Positions 57,579 to 64,000 of a stretch of DNA of 64,000 bases are shown one piece after another; the stretch's first letter is position 1; each line of letters begins with the position of its first letter. The stretch comes from Asaia bogorensis_B (GTDB taxonomy: Bacteria; Pseudomonadota; Alphaproteobacteria; Acetobacterales; Acetobacteraceae), in assembly GCF_900465315.1 (NCBI RefSeq), contig NZ_UBIX01000004.1, one strand, 5' to 3'. Under the pieces are notes generated by a model. It was given only the letters and a program-made list of their open reading frames with translations, did not search any database and was not told the origin of the DNA. Position numbers and translations under genes: made by a program.

Positions 57579-59033
57579 ATGTCCGAAACTCTGTCGTCTG
57601 CCAGCAGCAACGTCGTGGGTCGCGTGACGCAGGTCCGCGGTCCCGTGGTCGATGTCCAGTTCGAAGGCACGCTGCCGCATATTCTCAATGCGCTGCACGT
57701 CCAGATTGGCGACCAGACCCTTGTGCTCGAAGTGGCACAGGAAATTGGTGAGCGCGAAGTGCGCTGCATCGCCATGGACAGCACCGATGGTCTGGTCCGT
57801 GGTAGCGAAGTGAAGGATACCGGTGCCCAGATCACGGTGCCGGTTGGCCCGGCGACGCTCGGCCGTATCCTGAACGTCATCGGCGAGCCCGTCGATGAGC
57901 GCGGCCCTGTCGTGTCCGACAAGCACTATCCGATTCACCGCAAGGCTCCCTCCTTCGAGGACCAGGCTGCGGCTTCCGAGATTCTGGTGACCGGTATCAA
58001 GGTTGTCGATTTGCTCTGCCCGTACCTCAAGGGCGGCAAGATCGGTCTGTTCGGCGGCGCTGGCGTTGGCAAGACCGTTATCATCCAGGAGCTGATCAAC
58101 AACATCGCCAAGGCTCATGGCGGCGTGTCCGTCTTTGCCGGTGTCGGTGAGCGTACGCGTGAAGGCAACGACCTGTATTTCGAAATGCAGGATGCCGGCG
58201 TGATCAAGATCGGTGAAGACGGCTCGACGGCTGGCTCCAAGGTGGCGCTGGTTTATGGCCAGATGAACGAGCCGCCGGGTGCCCGCGCCCGCGTTGCCCT
58301 GTCCGCCCTGTCTCTCGCAGAATATTTCCGCGATGAGGAAGGCCAGGACGTGCTGTTCTTCGTGGACAACATCTTCCGCTTTACCCAGGCCGGTTCGGAA
58401 GTCTCGGCTCTGCTGGGTCGTATTCCTTCAGCTGTGGGTTACCAGCCGACGCTGGCCACCGAGATGGGCGCCCTGCAGGAACGCATCACCTCCACCAAGA
58501 AGGGCTCGATCACCTCGGTTCAGGCCGTTTACGTGCCTGCCGACGATCTGACCGATCCGGCACCTGCCGCGACCTTCGCCCATCTTGATGCCACGACCGT
58601 GCTGAACCGCTCGATCGCGGAAATGGGCATCTATCCGGCTGTTGACCCGCTCGACTCCACCTCACGCTCGCTCGACCCCAAGATCGTTGGTGAAGAGCAC
58701 TATCAGGTGGCCCGTGACGTGCAGCGTATCCTCCAGACCTATAAGGGCCTGCAGGACATCATCGCGATCCTGGGCATGGATGAGCTGTCGGAAGAGGACA
58801 AGCAGGTCGTGGCGCGCGCGCGTCGCATCCAGCGCTTCCTGTCGCAGCCTTTCCACGTGGCCGAGGTCTTCACGGGTTCGCCGGGCAAGCTCGTTGCTCT
58901 CGATGACACCGTGCGCAGCTTCAAGGCTATTGTGGCCGGTGAATATGACCACCTGCCGGAAGGCGCTTTCTACATGGTCGGGCCGATCGATGAAGCGATT
59001 GCCAAGGCCGAGAAGATGAAGGAGTCGGCGTAA
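57579..59033 (+). CDS. atpD: ATP synthase F1 subunit beta
   Basis: The 484-residue catalytic subunit has the P-loop GGAGVGKTVIIQELI, the Walker B region DVLFFVDNIFRF, and the catalytic Glu in GVGERTREGNDL. RVTQVRGPVVDVQFEG starts the barrel domain. DELSEEDKQVVARARRIQRF is the DELSEED lever that touches gamma. It hydrolyses or makes ATP at the ring. Confidence 0.97.
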   Translation: MSETLSSASSNVVGRVTQVRGPVVDVQFEGTLPHILNALHVQIGDQTLVLEVAQEIGEREVRCIAMDSTDGLVRGSEVKDTGAQITVPVGPATLGRILNVIGEPVDERGPVVSDKHYPIHRKAPSFEDQAAASEILVTGIKVVDLLCPYLKGGKIGLFGGAGVGKTVIIQELINNIAKAHGGVSVFAGVGERTREGNDLYFEMQDAGVIKIGEDGSTAGSKVALVYGQMNEPPGARARVALSALSLAEYFRDEEGQDVLFFVDNIFRFTQAGSEVSALLGRIPSAVGYQPTLATEMGALQERITSTKKGSITSVQAVYVPADDLTDPAPAATFAHLDATTVLNRSIAEMGIYPAVDPLDSTSRSLDPKIVGEEHYQVARDVQRILQTYKGLQDIIAILGMDELSEEDKQVVARARRIQRFLSQPFHVAEVFTGSPGKLVALDDTVRSFKAIVAGEYDHLPEGAFYMVGPIDEAIAKAEKMKESA

Positions 59034-59037
59034 GCCC

Positions 59038-59457
59038 ATGCCGGTTCAGGTCGAAATCATCAGCCCGGAAAAGCTGCTCTTCCGCAAGGAAGTCGAAATG
59101 GCAGTCATCCCGGGCGAGGAAGGCGATATCGCGGCCATGCCGGATCATGCGCCGATCATGCTCCTGCTGCGCGGTGGCGTCGTCTCCCTTTACGAGGGGG
59201 GCGTCGTAACCGAGCGCTTTTTCGTCTCCGGTGGTTTCGCCGATATCACGGCTGATCGCTGCACGATTCTGGCTGATGAGGCCCTGCCAATTCAGGACAT
59301 CATCCTCACGGAAGCTGAATCACGTCTCGAGACCCTCGAACTCCAGCTCACCAATGTGGCTGCTGACGACCTCGTGGATATTGAGCGCATCTCGCGCAAG
59401 ATTCAGGCTACACGCGCTGCGATCGAAGCCGCTGAGGCAACGCACCCCCTCTACTGA
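59038..59457 (+). CDS. atpC: ATP synthase F1 subunit epsilon
   Basis: The 139-residue protein has the N-terminal barrel VEIISPEKLLFRKEVEMAVI with PGEEGDIAAMPDHAPIM. A C-terminal helical hairpin follows (DDLVDIERISRKIQATRAAI). It can inhibit ATP hydrolysis and completes the operon. A hairpin over its stop and a terminator follow. Confidence 0.95.
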   Translation: MPVQVEIISPEKLLFRKEVEMAVIPGEEGDIAAMPDHAPIMLLLRGGVVSLYEGGVVTERFFVSGGFADITADRCTILADEALPIQDIILTEAESRLETLELQLTNVAADDLVDIERISRKIQATRAAIEAAEATHPLY

Positions 59458-59512
59458 TTGATACATCGATCAGTAGTAAGGCCGGTCGTCTATGGGCACC
59501 GGCCTTTTTTTT
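59451..59512 (+). terminator. End-of-operon hairpins after atpC
   Basis: CTACTGAT/ATCAGTAG at 59451-59476 is a perfect 8-bp stem covering the atpC stop. Next, AGGCCGGT at 59479-59486 pairs with ACCGGCCT at 59498-59505, and a T-run follows, a standard intrinsic terminator. Confidence 0.85.
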
Positions 59513-59536
59513 GGTCTTTTATCGACCCTGCCTGCC

Positions 59537-60601
59537 TCACTGCCAGAATGCCGGGCTGGCTTTCTGGCTTAGCCTCATCAGATCCTGCGCAGGACCAGCG
59601 CGCAGGGAGGTGTAATCCTGGCATTGTGTAAGATACCAGCGATACGGTGGTGCGTCGGTCGATTCGCGAATTGTTTCGGCATAGGAGCCTGCGGAGGAAA
59701 CCGGACTGTAGCGTACGCCATCTCCCTGTTCACGGTCCTCGACAGGTTCATTGCAACGGCCTGACTCAAAAACGCGTCTGGCCTGAGCGAGCGCTGTTTC
59801 ACCTGTCCGGGTATTCTGCCAATCCTCGCGCGACCATTTTTCCCACCGTGCCAGACCGAGCCCCCATGCCAGATAGAGGCGTTCGCGCTGCTGAGCCGGT
59901 CCGGGTTGGCCTTGTGCATTGGCAGCACTGTAATGCACCGAGATGAGGCTCGGAAATCTGCGGCCTGAGCGATAGACATAGTCTTCCCTGACCCAGCTGA
60001 AGGCGGCTGCGCGATAACGGGCCGGGCAGGCCTGACCGCTGGCCCTGCCTTCCTTCTGCATAAGGTTGCCGCTGTGCGTTACGCCATGTCCTGCCAATGC
60101 GCGGGTGTTGTGGGTCGGTCCCAGGACCCATGAGTCCAGAAAACGCTCGGAACGATCTGGCATGGTTTCGCATGAACTGTTCGCAAAACTGGAGAAAGCG
60201 ACGGGGCTCCAGCTACCGAGAACCGAGAGGTACAATGGGCCAGCCCCCTCGATAGATACGCCCCCTCGATCGGTTGCGTTGCTGGCATCAACATGCCCAT
60301 CCGGGCTGACCACCCGCCATTTTCCATTTCGCCAGACGGGCACATTGATCATATCGATGCGACCTGCACCTTCAAGGCCGTTACTCAAGCGATAGAGGGG
60401 GTCTTCACCGGGGCTGATCGGGCGCATATGCCCACAATGGAGATCACCCGGAAGAGCGCCCGGTGTACTGCACCGTTGCTGAACCAGAAAGAGCATCGTG
60501 TCGGGCATGGCGGCTGATGCGTCTTGTGCGATGAGCGGGGCCGGATAAAGGGCGATGCCAATACAGATGGCCACCGGGCAGGACAGGGCCAAACCGTTCA
60601 T
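59537..60601 (-). CDS. Exported protein of unknown function
   Basis: I do not recognise this 354-residue protein. A signal peptide (residues 1-25, cleavage near PLIAQDAS) makes it periplasmic or secreted. AGGAG lies 7 bases before the ATG. At least seven cysteines occur in the mature part (QRCSTPG, HCGHM, SSCETM, QACPARY, GRCNEP, TQCQDY), so several disulfides are likely. Tryptophans are frequent (WRNGKWRVV, FSWVREDYVYRSGRR, WGLGLARWEKW). No enzyme motif is visible. It converges with the atp operon, with the atp terminator between. It could be a lectin-like or cell-wall-active protein, but that is a guess. Confidence 0.7.
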   Translation of the reverse strand: MNGLALSCPVAICIGIALYPAPLIAQDASAAMPDTMLFLVQQRCSTPGALPGDLHCGHMRPISPGEDPLYRLSNGLEGAGRIDMINVPVWRNGKWRVVSPDGHVDASNATDRGGVSIEGAGPLYLSVLGSWSPVAFSSFANSSCETMPDRSERFLDSWVLGPTHNTRALAGHGVTHSGNLMQKEGRASGQACPARYRAAAFSWVREDYVYRSGRRFPSLISVHYSAANAQGQPGPAQQRERLYLAWGLGLARWEKWSREDWQNTRTGETALAQARRVFESGRCNEPVEDREQGDGVRYSPVSSAGSYAETIRESTDAPPYRWYLTQCQDYTSLRAGPAQDLMRLSQKASPAFWQ

Positions 60602-60721
60602 ATCATCGCTCCTGAAAGGATGGAGTTACCATCCTCTCAGACCCGCACCGGCGAGCGCCATTAAAACTGTTTTTCTTGTGCTCAGGGCAAGAGCGGGAAC
60701 AGGGTTTCGCCCCTTGTGACT

Positions 60722-61192
60722 TCAGCCGCGACCACGATAGCCAGGGACATCCTGTGCAGGCACCCACACGCCCTCGGGCGGCAGGCCAGTCTGCCAGAAT
60801 ACGTCGATGGGAATACCACCGCGCGGATACCAGTAGGCACCAATACGCAGCCATTTGGGGTTCAGCACCTCGACCAGTTTCGCGGCAATGCTGACAGAGC
60901 AATCCTCATGAAACGCACCATGATTGCGAAAACTGGTGAGATAGAGCTTGAGCGACTTGCTCTCGACGATCCATTCATCCGGAATATAGTCGATCACGAT
61001 ATGAGCGAAATCGGGCTGACCCGTCACCGGGCAGAGCGAGGTAAACTCTGGTGCGGTGAAACGCACCACATAATCGCGGCCCTTATGCGGGCTTGGCACA
61101 CGTTCGAGCGTTGCGGTTTCCGGGCTGTCTGGCTGTACGGTCTGTCGGCCAAGCTGGCTGAGTGCCGCGAGATCGTTCTCTGATGTGGTCAT
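60722..61192 (-). CDS. queF: NADPH-dependent 7-cyano-7-deazaguanine reductase
   Basis: QueF reduces preQ0 to preQ1 on the way to the tRNA nucleoside queuosine. The 156-residue form is the single-domain (YkvM-like) type. FTSLCPVTGQPDFA contains the catalytic Cys54 and Asp61, followed by the ESKSLKLYLTSFRNHGAFHE motif that binds NADPH and substrate. The gene is divergent from rnd, with the starts 29 bases apart. Other queuosine genes are not in the window. Confidence 0.94.
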   Translation of the reverse strand: MTTSENDLAALSQLGRQTVQPDSPETATLERVPSPHKGRDYVVRFTAPEFTSLCPVTGQPDFAHIVIDYIPDEWIVESKSLKLYLTSFRNHGAFHEDCSVSIAAKLVEVLNPKWLRIGAYWYPRGGIPIDVFWQTGLPPEGVWVPAQDVPGYRGRG

Positions 61193-61221
61193 GTGGGTCT
61201 GCCCTGATGTATGGATGGGAA

Positions 61222-62406
61222 ATGCAAGTGTCTCAAGCCGGTTTCCCAGCCCCAGTCATCGTGTCTTCTACAGACGATTTGGCGCAACTCTGCGCCCGAC
61301 TCAAGCAGGAGCCGTTCGTTACGATCGATACGGAGTTCGTGCGCGAGCATACATACTGGCCCGAACTCTGCGTGGTGCAGCTTGGCGGCGTGTCGGATGT
61401 TGCCGTGATCGACACGCTGGCACCGGGGATCGATCTTGCGCCGCTGGCCGATCTGCTGGCAACGGAAAGCTGTGTGAAGGTCTTCCACGCTGCCCGACAG
61501 GATCTGGAAATCTTCCTGCATCTGTTCGATGCCCTGCCTCGCTCCATTTTCGACACACAGGTGGCGGCAATGGTGGGGGGCTATGGCGATCAGGTGGGTT
61601 ATGACACGCTTGTCAATGCCATTACCGGCGCGAGCATCGACAAGACCCATCGCTTCAGCGACTGGGCAGCGCGTCCGCTCTCCAAGGCGCAGATTGCCTA
61701 TGCCGCAGCAGATGTTACGCATCTGCGCGATGTCTATCTTGCCCTGCATGACGAACTGGAAAAGCAGAACCGTCTGCACTGGGCTGATGCCGAGCTTGCT
61801 GTACTGAATGATCCGGCGACTTTCCGCCCCGATCCGCGCCGCCAGTGGGAGCGGCTGAAGGCCCGTACCAATAACCGTCGCATGCTTGGCGTCTTGCGCG
61901 AGGTTGCGGCATGGCGTGAACTTGAGGCGCAGGCGCTGAACATCCCTCGTCAGCGCCTCATCCGCGATGAGAGCCTGCTCGAAATTGCGGCTGTTCGCCC
62001 GCAGGATACTGACGCTCTCTCACGCGTGCGAGGTGTTTCTCGTGGCTTTGCTGAAGGCAAGGCTGCGCCGGGTCTTCTGGCAGCAATCCAGAAAGGCCTC
62101 GATCTGCCCGAAAAAGACCTTCCGCGGCCACCGCGCAAATCCGAGGGGGCCAAGCCTTCGGCGGCGTTGGTTGCGCTGCTCAAGGTCGTGCTTGCCGCCA
62201 GTTGCGAGGCCAACCGCGTGGCCCCCAAGCTTGTCGCGACGAGTGAGGATCTGGACAGTCTGGCACTAGGTGAAACCGATAGCCCGGTTCTCAAGGGATG
62301 GCGCCGCGCTGTTTTTGGTGAGGATGCCCTCGCGCTCTTGCGAGGTGATATCCAGCTTGCCGTTGAAGGCCGCTCGGTACGGCTGATCCGCAACGATCAG
62401 GCCTGA
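61222..62406 (+). CDS. rnd: Ribonuclease D
   Basis: The 394-residue 3'-5' exonuclease trims tRNA 3' ends. The DEDD residues are in VTIDTEFVREHTYWP, VFHAARQDLEIFLH and AAADVTHLRDVY (with the Tyr of the DEDDy class). A central HRDC domain follows (LGVLREVAAWRELEAQALNI, PRQRLIRDESLLEIA), along with a second C-terminal helical region. ATG 61222 has a nearby GGGA. ATG 61207 is an alternative start. Confidence 0.93.
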   Translation: MQVSQAGFPAPVIVSSTDDLAQLCARLKQEPFVTIDTEFVREHTYWPELCVVQLGGVSDVAVIDTLAPGIDLAPLADLLATESCVKVFHAARQDLEIFLHLFDALPRSIFDTQVAAMVGGYGDQVGYDTLVNAITGASIDKTHRFSDWAARPLSKAQIAYAAADVTHLRDVYLALHDELEKQNRLHWADAELAVLNDPATFRPDPRRQWERLKARTNNRRMLGVLREVAAWRELEAQALNIPRQRLIRDESLLEIAAVRPQDTDALSRVRGVSRGFAEGKAAPGLLAAIQKGLDLPEKDLPRPPRKSEGAKPSAALVALLKVVLAASCEANRVAPKLVATSEDLDSLALGETDSPVLKGWRRAVFGEDALALLRGDIQLAVEGRSVRLIRNDQA

Positions 62407-62704
62407 ATACTGCCCTGATTTCGTGCCAGATCCTGCCCTGCGGTATCGCCCGGAGGCATCATACGCAGGCAAGGCGTGGTACAGGGGAAGCCTGACAGGG
62501 AAGGGTGAGGGCGATCAGCGATCAGTACCCCCTGTCAGAGAATGTCACGTCATTCTTTGGTAATTCGAGCGGGTTCAGATTGACTCCGGCAAGAGCTCTG
62601 TGTTTATGCGCCAGTCTCATCATAGAAAAATCCGATTTACGGATTGAGCAAGTCGTATCGACACCCTAGTTTTACGTCACAGGACTGAATGAGGAGCACG
62701 GGCG
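62407..62704 (+). promoter_or_regulatory. gcrA upstream region with inverted and direct repeats
   Basis: No gene is seen here. CTGACAGGG at 62492-62500 and CCCTGTCAG at 62530-62538 are perfect inverted arms. CGATCAG occurs twice in tandem at 62512-62525 between them. A single GANTC site (GACTC, 62582-62586) could be methylated by CcrM. TTGAGC at 62644 and TAGTTT at 62667, 17 bases apart, are a weak promoter. GAGGAG precedes the ATG. Confidence 0.4.
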
Positions 62705-63454
62705 ATGGAATGGACTGACGAAATAATCTCCCGTCTTCAGACGCTTTGGCAGGAAGGACTATCGACAGCCGAGATCGGACGACAGCTTTCGATCACGAAG
62801 AATGCTGTTGTGGGCAAGGCGCACCGTCTTGGTTTGCCGCCACGCCCTTCGCCCATCCGTGCTGCGGCCAAGTCCCGCAAGGATGCTGCTCCTGAGACGG
62901 GTATGGATACCACATCGGCGCCGTCCGCTGAATCTGTCGCGCCAAAAGCTGCGGAACCGGTCACAATCCCGGCCAGCGAAAAGACGCCTGCCAAAGCTGC
63001 TGAAAAACCCGTCGAGGCGGTGCAGGAAAAGGCCAGTGAGGTTGTCGGCGTCAAGGCAGCACCTGCTGCACTGGTAGAGGATGCGCCGGCCCCGGTCATG
63101 GCTGACCGCCCAACCGCCGCCACGCCGACATCGTCCGCTGCCGGATCGGCATCGGCCAGTCCTGCTGCGACAATCGAAAATGAGCCTGCAACTGCCGCGA
63201 AATCCGCTCCGCCCCGCAAATCCGCAGAGGCCAAGACCATGGCGCCAGATCTGATGCTCCGCCCGCTCCTGCGCCCGCTGACGGCTGACACGTCACCGCG
63301 TCGTGGTCCGGCCTGCTGCTGGCCCAACGGCGATCCTGGAACCCCGGGTTTCCATTTCTGCGGAGCCAAGCCCGTTCCCGGCAAGCCCTACTGCGCCGAG
63401 CATTGCGCGATTGCCTATGTGAAGCTGCGTGACCGTCGCGAAAGCGTTGGCTGA
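62705..63454 (+). CDS. gcrA: GcrA cell-cycle regulator
   Basis: GcrA binds RNA polymerase sigma-70 and methylated DNA and drives S-phase genes in Alphaproteobacteria. The 249-residue protein starts MEWTDEIISRLQTLWQEGLS with an HTH (TAEIGRQLSITKNAVVGKAH). It ends with the Cys-rich region PACCWPNGDPGTPGFHFCGA and KPYCAEHCAIAY. Between them lies a long Ala/Pro/Lys linker of about 130 residues, longer than in Caulobacter (about 170 residues in total). A terminator follows the gene. Confidence 0.95.
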   Translation: MEWTDEIISRLQTLWQEGLSTAEIGRQLSITKNAVVGKAHRLGLPPRPSPIRAAAKSRKDAAPETGMDTTSAPSAESVAPKAAEPVTIPASEKTPAKAAEKPVEAVQEKASEVVGVKAAPAALVEDAPAPVMADRPTAATPTSSAAGSASASPAATIENEPATAAKSAPPRKSAEAKTMAPDLMLRPLLRPLTADTSPRRGPACCWPNGDPGTPGFHFCGAKPVPGKPYCAEHCAIAYVKLRDRRESVG

Positions 63455-63478
63455 AACGGGCCTGAACAAGGATGAATG

Positions 63479-63514
63479 AAAAAAGCCCGGTCCTGCTGGA
63501 TCGGGCTTTTTTGT
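63479..63514. terminator. Bidirectional terminator between gcrA and the bactofilin gene
   Basis: AGCCCG at 63484-63489 pairs with CGGGCT at 63502-63507, with a further GTCC/GGAT inner stem. A-run upstream and T-run downstream allow use on both strands. Confidence 0.85.
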
Positions 63515-63533
63515 TGCCTGTCGCCAAAACGGA

Positions 63534-64000
63534 TCAGGCTGAAGGGGNGGTCTCTTCAGTCTTCTCAGTTGCGGGGACGGGGGCTTCGACAGGGGCCGGG
63601 CGAGCAGGCATGTCGCCTGTGATCATTTCCAGATGACCCGTGATCTGGCCACCATCCTCGACCTGCAGGCGGCGGGTGCGTGTCTTGCCAATCAGACGGC
63701 CCGTAGCACGCACGGTCAGATTGCCACGAACGGTCAGTGTGCCGTCGATCGTGCCCGCAAGGTCGGCATCCTCAACTTCGATTTCACCGCGGAAGACACC
63801 GCCCTGTGCAACCGAAAGCTCGGTGGCCTGGAGCAGCGTGGCTTCAACCGTTCCCTCGACAACAAGGCGCTCGGCATCCTGAATCGAACCCTGCACCGAA
63901 ATGCCGCGTCCAACGACCAGCGTGCGGCGGTCGGTTGCTTCACGACGCCCGCCAGGTGCCGAAGCCGCTGCTGCCGCGGGGCGGGCAGGGGCTGCCGGGG
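63534..64000 (-). CDS. Bactofilin (polymer-forming cytoskeletal protein), 5' end beyond the window
   Basis: The frame is open to the window edge, so the N-terminus is missing. Visible residues include DRRTLVVGRGISVQGSIQDA, LVVEGTVEATLLQATELSV, GTIDGTLTVRGNLTVRATGR and RRLQVEDGGQITGHLEMI, the repeated right-handed beta-helix of bactofilins (DUF583). These proteins polymerise at the membrane and affect cell shape or stalk position. Pro/Ala-rich ends flank the core. Base 63548 is ambiguous (N) in the C-terminal tail. The internal GTG at 63894-63896 is not the true start. Confidence 0.9.
   Translation of the reverse strand, partial: PAAPARPAAAAASAPGGRREATDRRTLVVGRGISVQGSIQDAERLVVEGTVEATLLQATELSVAQGGVFRGEIEVEDADLAGTIDGTLTVRGNLTVRATGRLIGKTRTRRLQVEDGGQITGHLEMITGDMPARPAPVEAPVPATEKTEETXPSA

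Overview
The window is chromosomal DNA from an alphaproteobacterium, most likely an acetic acid bacterium (Acetobacteraceae; an Asaia-like genus is a guess, not a demonstrated placement). The reasons are the high GC content, a GcrA cell-cycle regulator, a MucR/Ros zinc-finger regulator, an F1-only atpHAGDC operon with no F0 genes beside it, a Tat-exported gluconolactonase, an OlsB-type ornithine-lipid acyltransferase, the nfu-tsaB-rimI-fur-lnt neighbourhood, and pqiABC. There are no rRNA genes, insertion sequences, prophage genes or CRISPR arrays. Nearly everything is core housekeeping DNA with some envelope, uptake and redox accessory genes.

Layout. 1-3061: a lipoprotein cut by the window edge, a ClpP-family protease and two tandem di-iron ferritin-like proteins. 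3362-9069: a TonB receptor, a dicarboxylate symporter and an Ldh2-family dehydrogenase on the minus strand, divergent from a GntR/FCD regulator; together they look like an organic-acid uptake and oxidation module. 9213-16508: hemC, then a secreted catalase-peroxidase, a pseudoazurin and a cytochrome b561, followed by a second TonB receptor. 16559-24457: a secreted hydrolase, phosphoglucomutase, gluconolactonase, a Hint-domain protein behind an AT-rich leader, and an aldo/keto reductase.

24520-32990: PBP1A, prfB with its programmed +1 frameshift, and a tonB-exbB-exbD-exbD-TPR energiser operon that could power both TonB receptors. 33089-41840: an OmpR/EnvZ-like pair, then nfu, a RutE-like reductase, tsaB, rimI, tusA-like, mucR, fur, olsB, lnt and a shortened XRE regulator. 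41874-44968: a phosphatase, a lipoprotein, a methyltransferase, a Trm112-like protein and the CnoX-type thioredoxin.

45188-53472: four tRNA genes (Gly-GCC, Thr-CGT, Trp-CCA, Gly-TCC), an outer-membrane barrel protein, an APC permease, pqiABC and secE-nusG. 53554-59457: a secreted cupin and the F1 ATP synthase operon. 59537-64000: an unrecognised secreted protein, queF, rnd, gcrA and a bactofilin cut by the window edge.

The sequence contains two ambiguous bases (29873 and 63548). All functions are read from motifs and context; no search was run.
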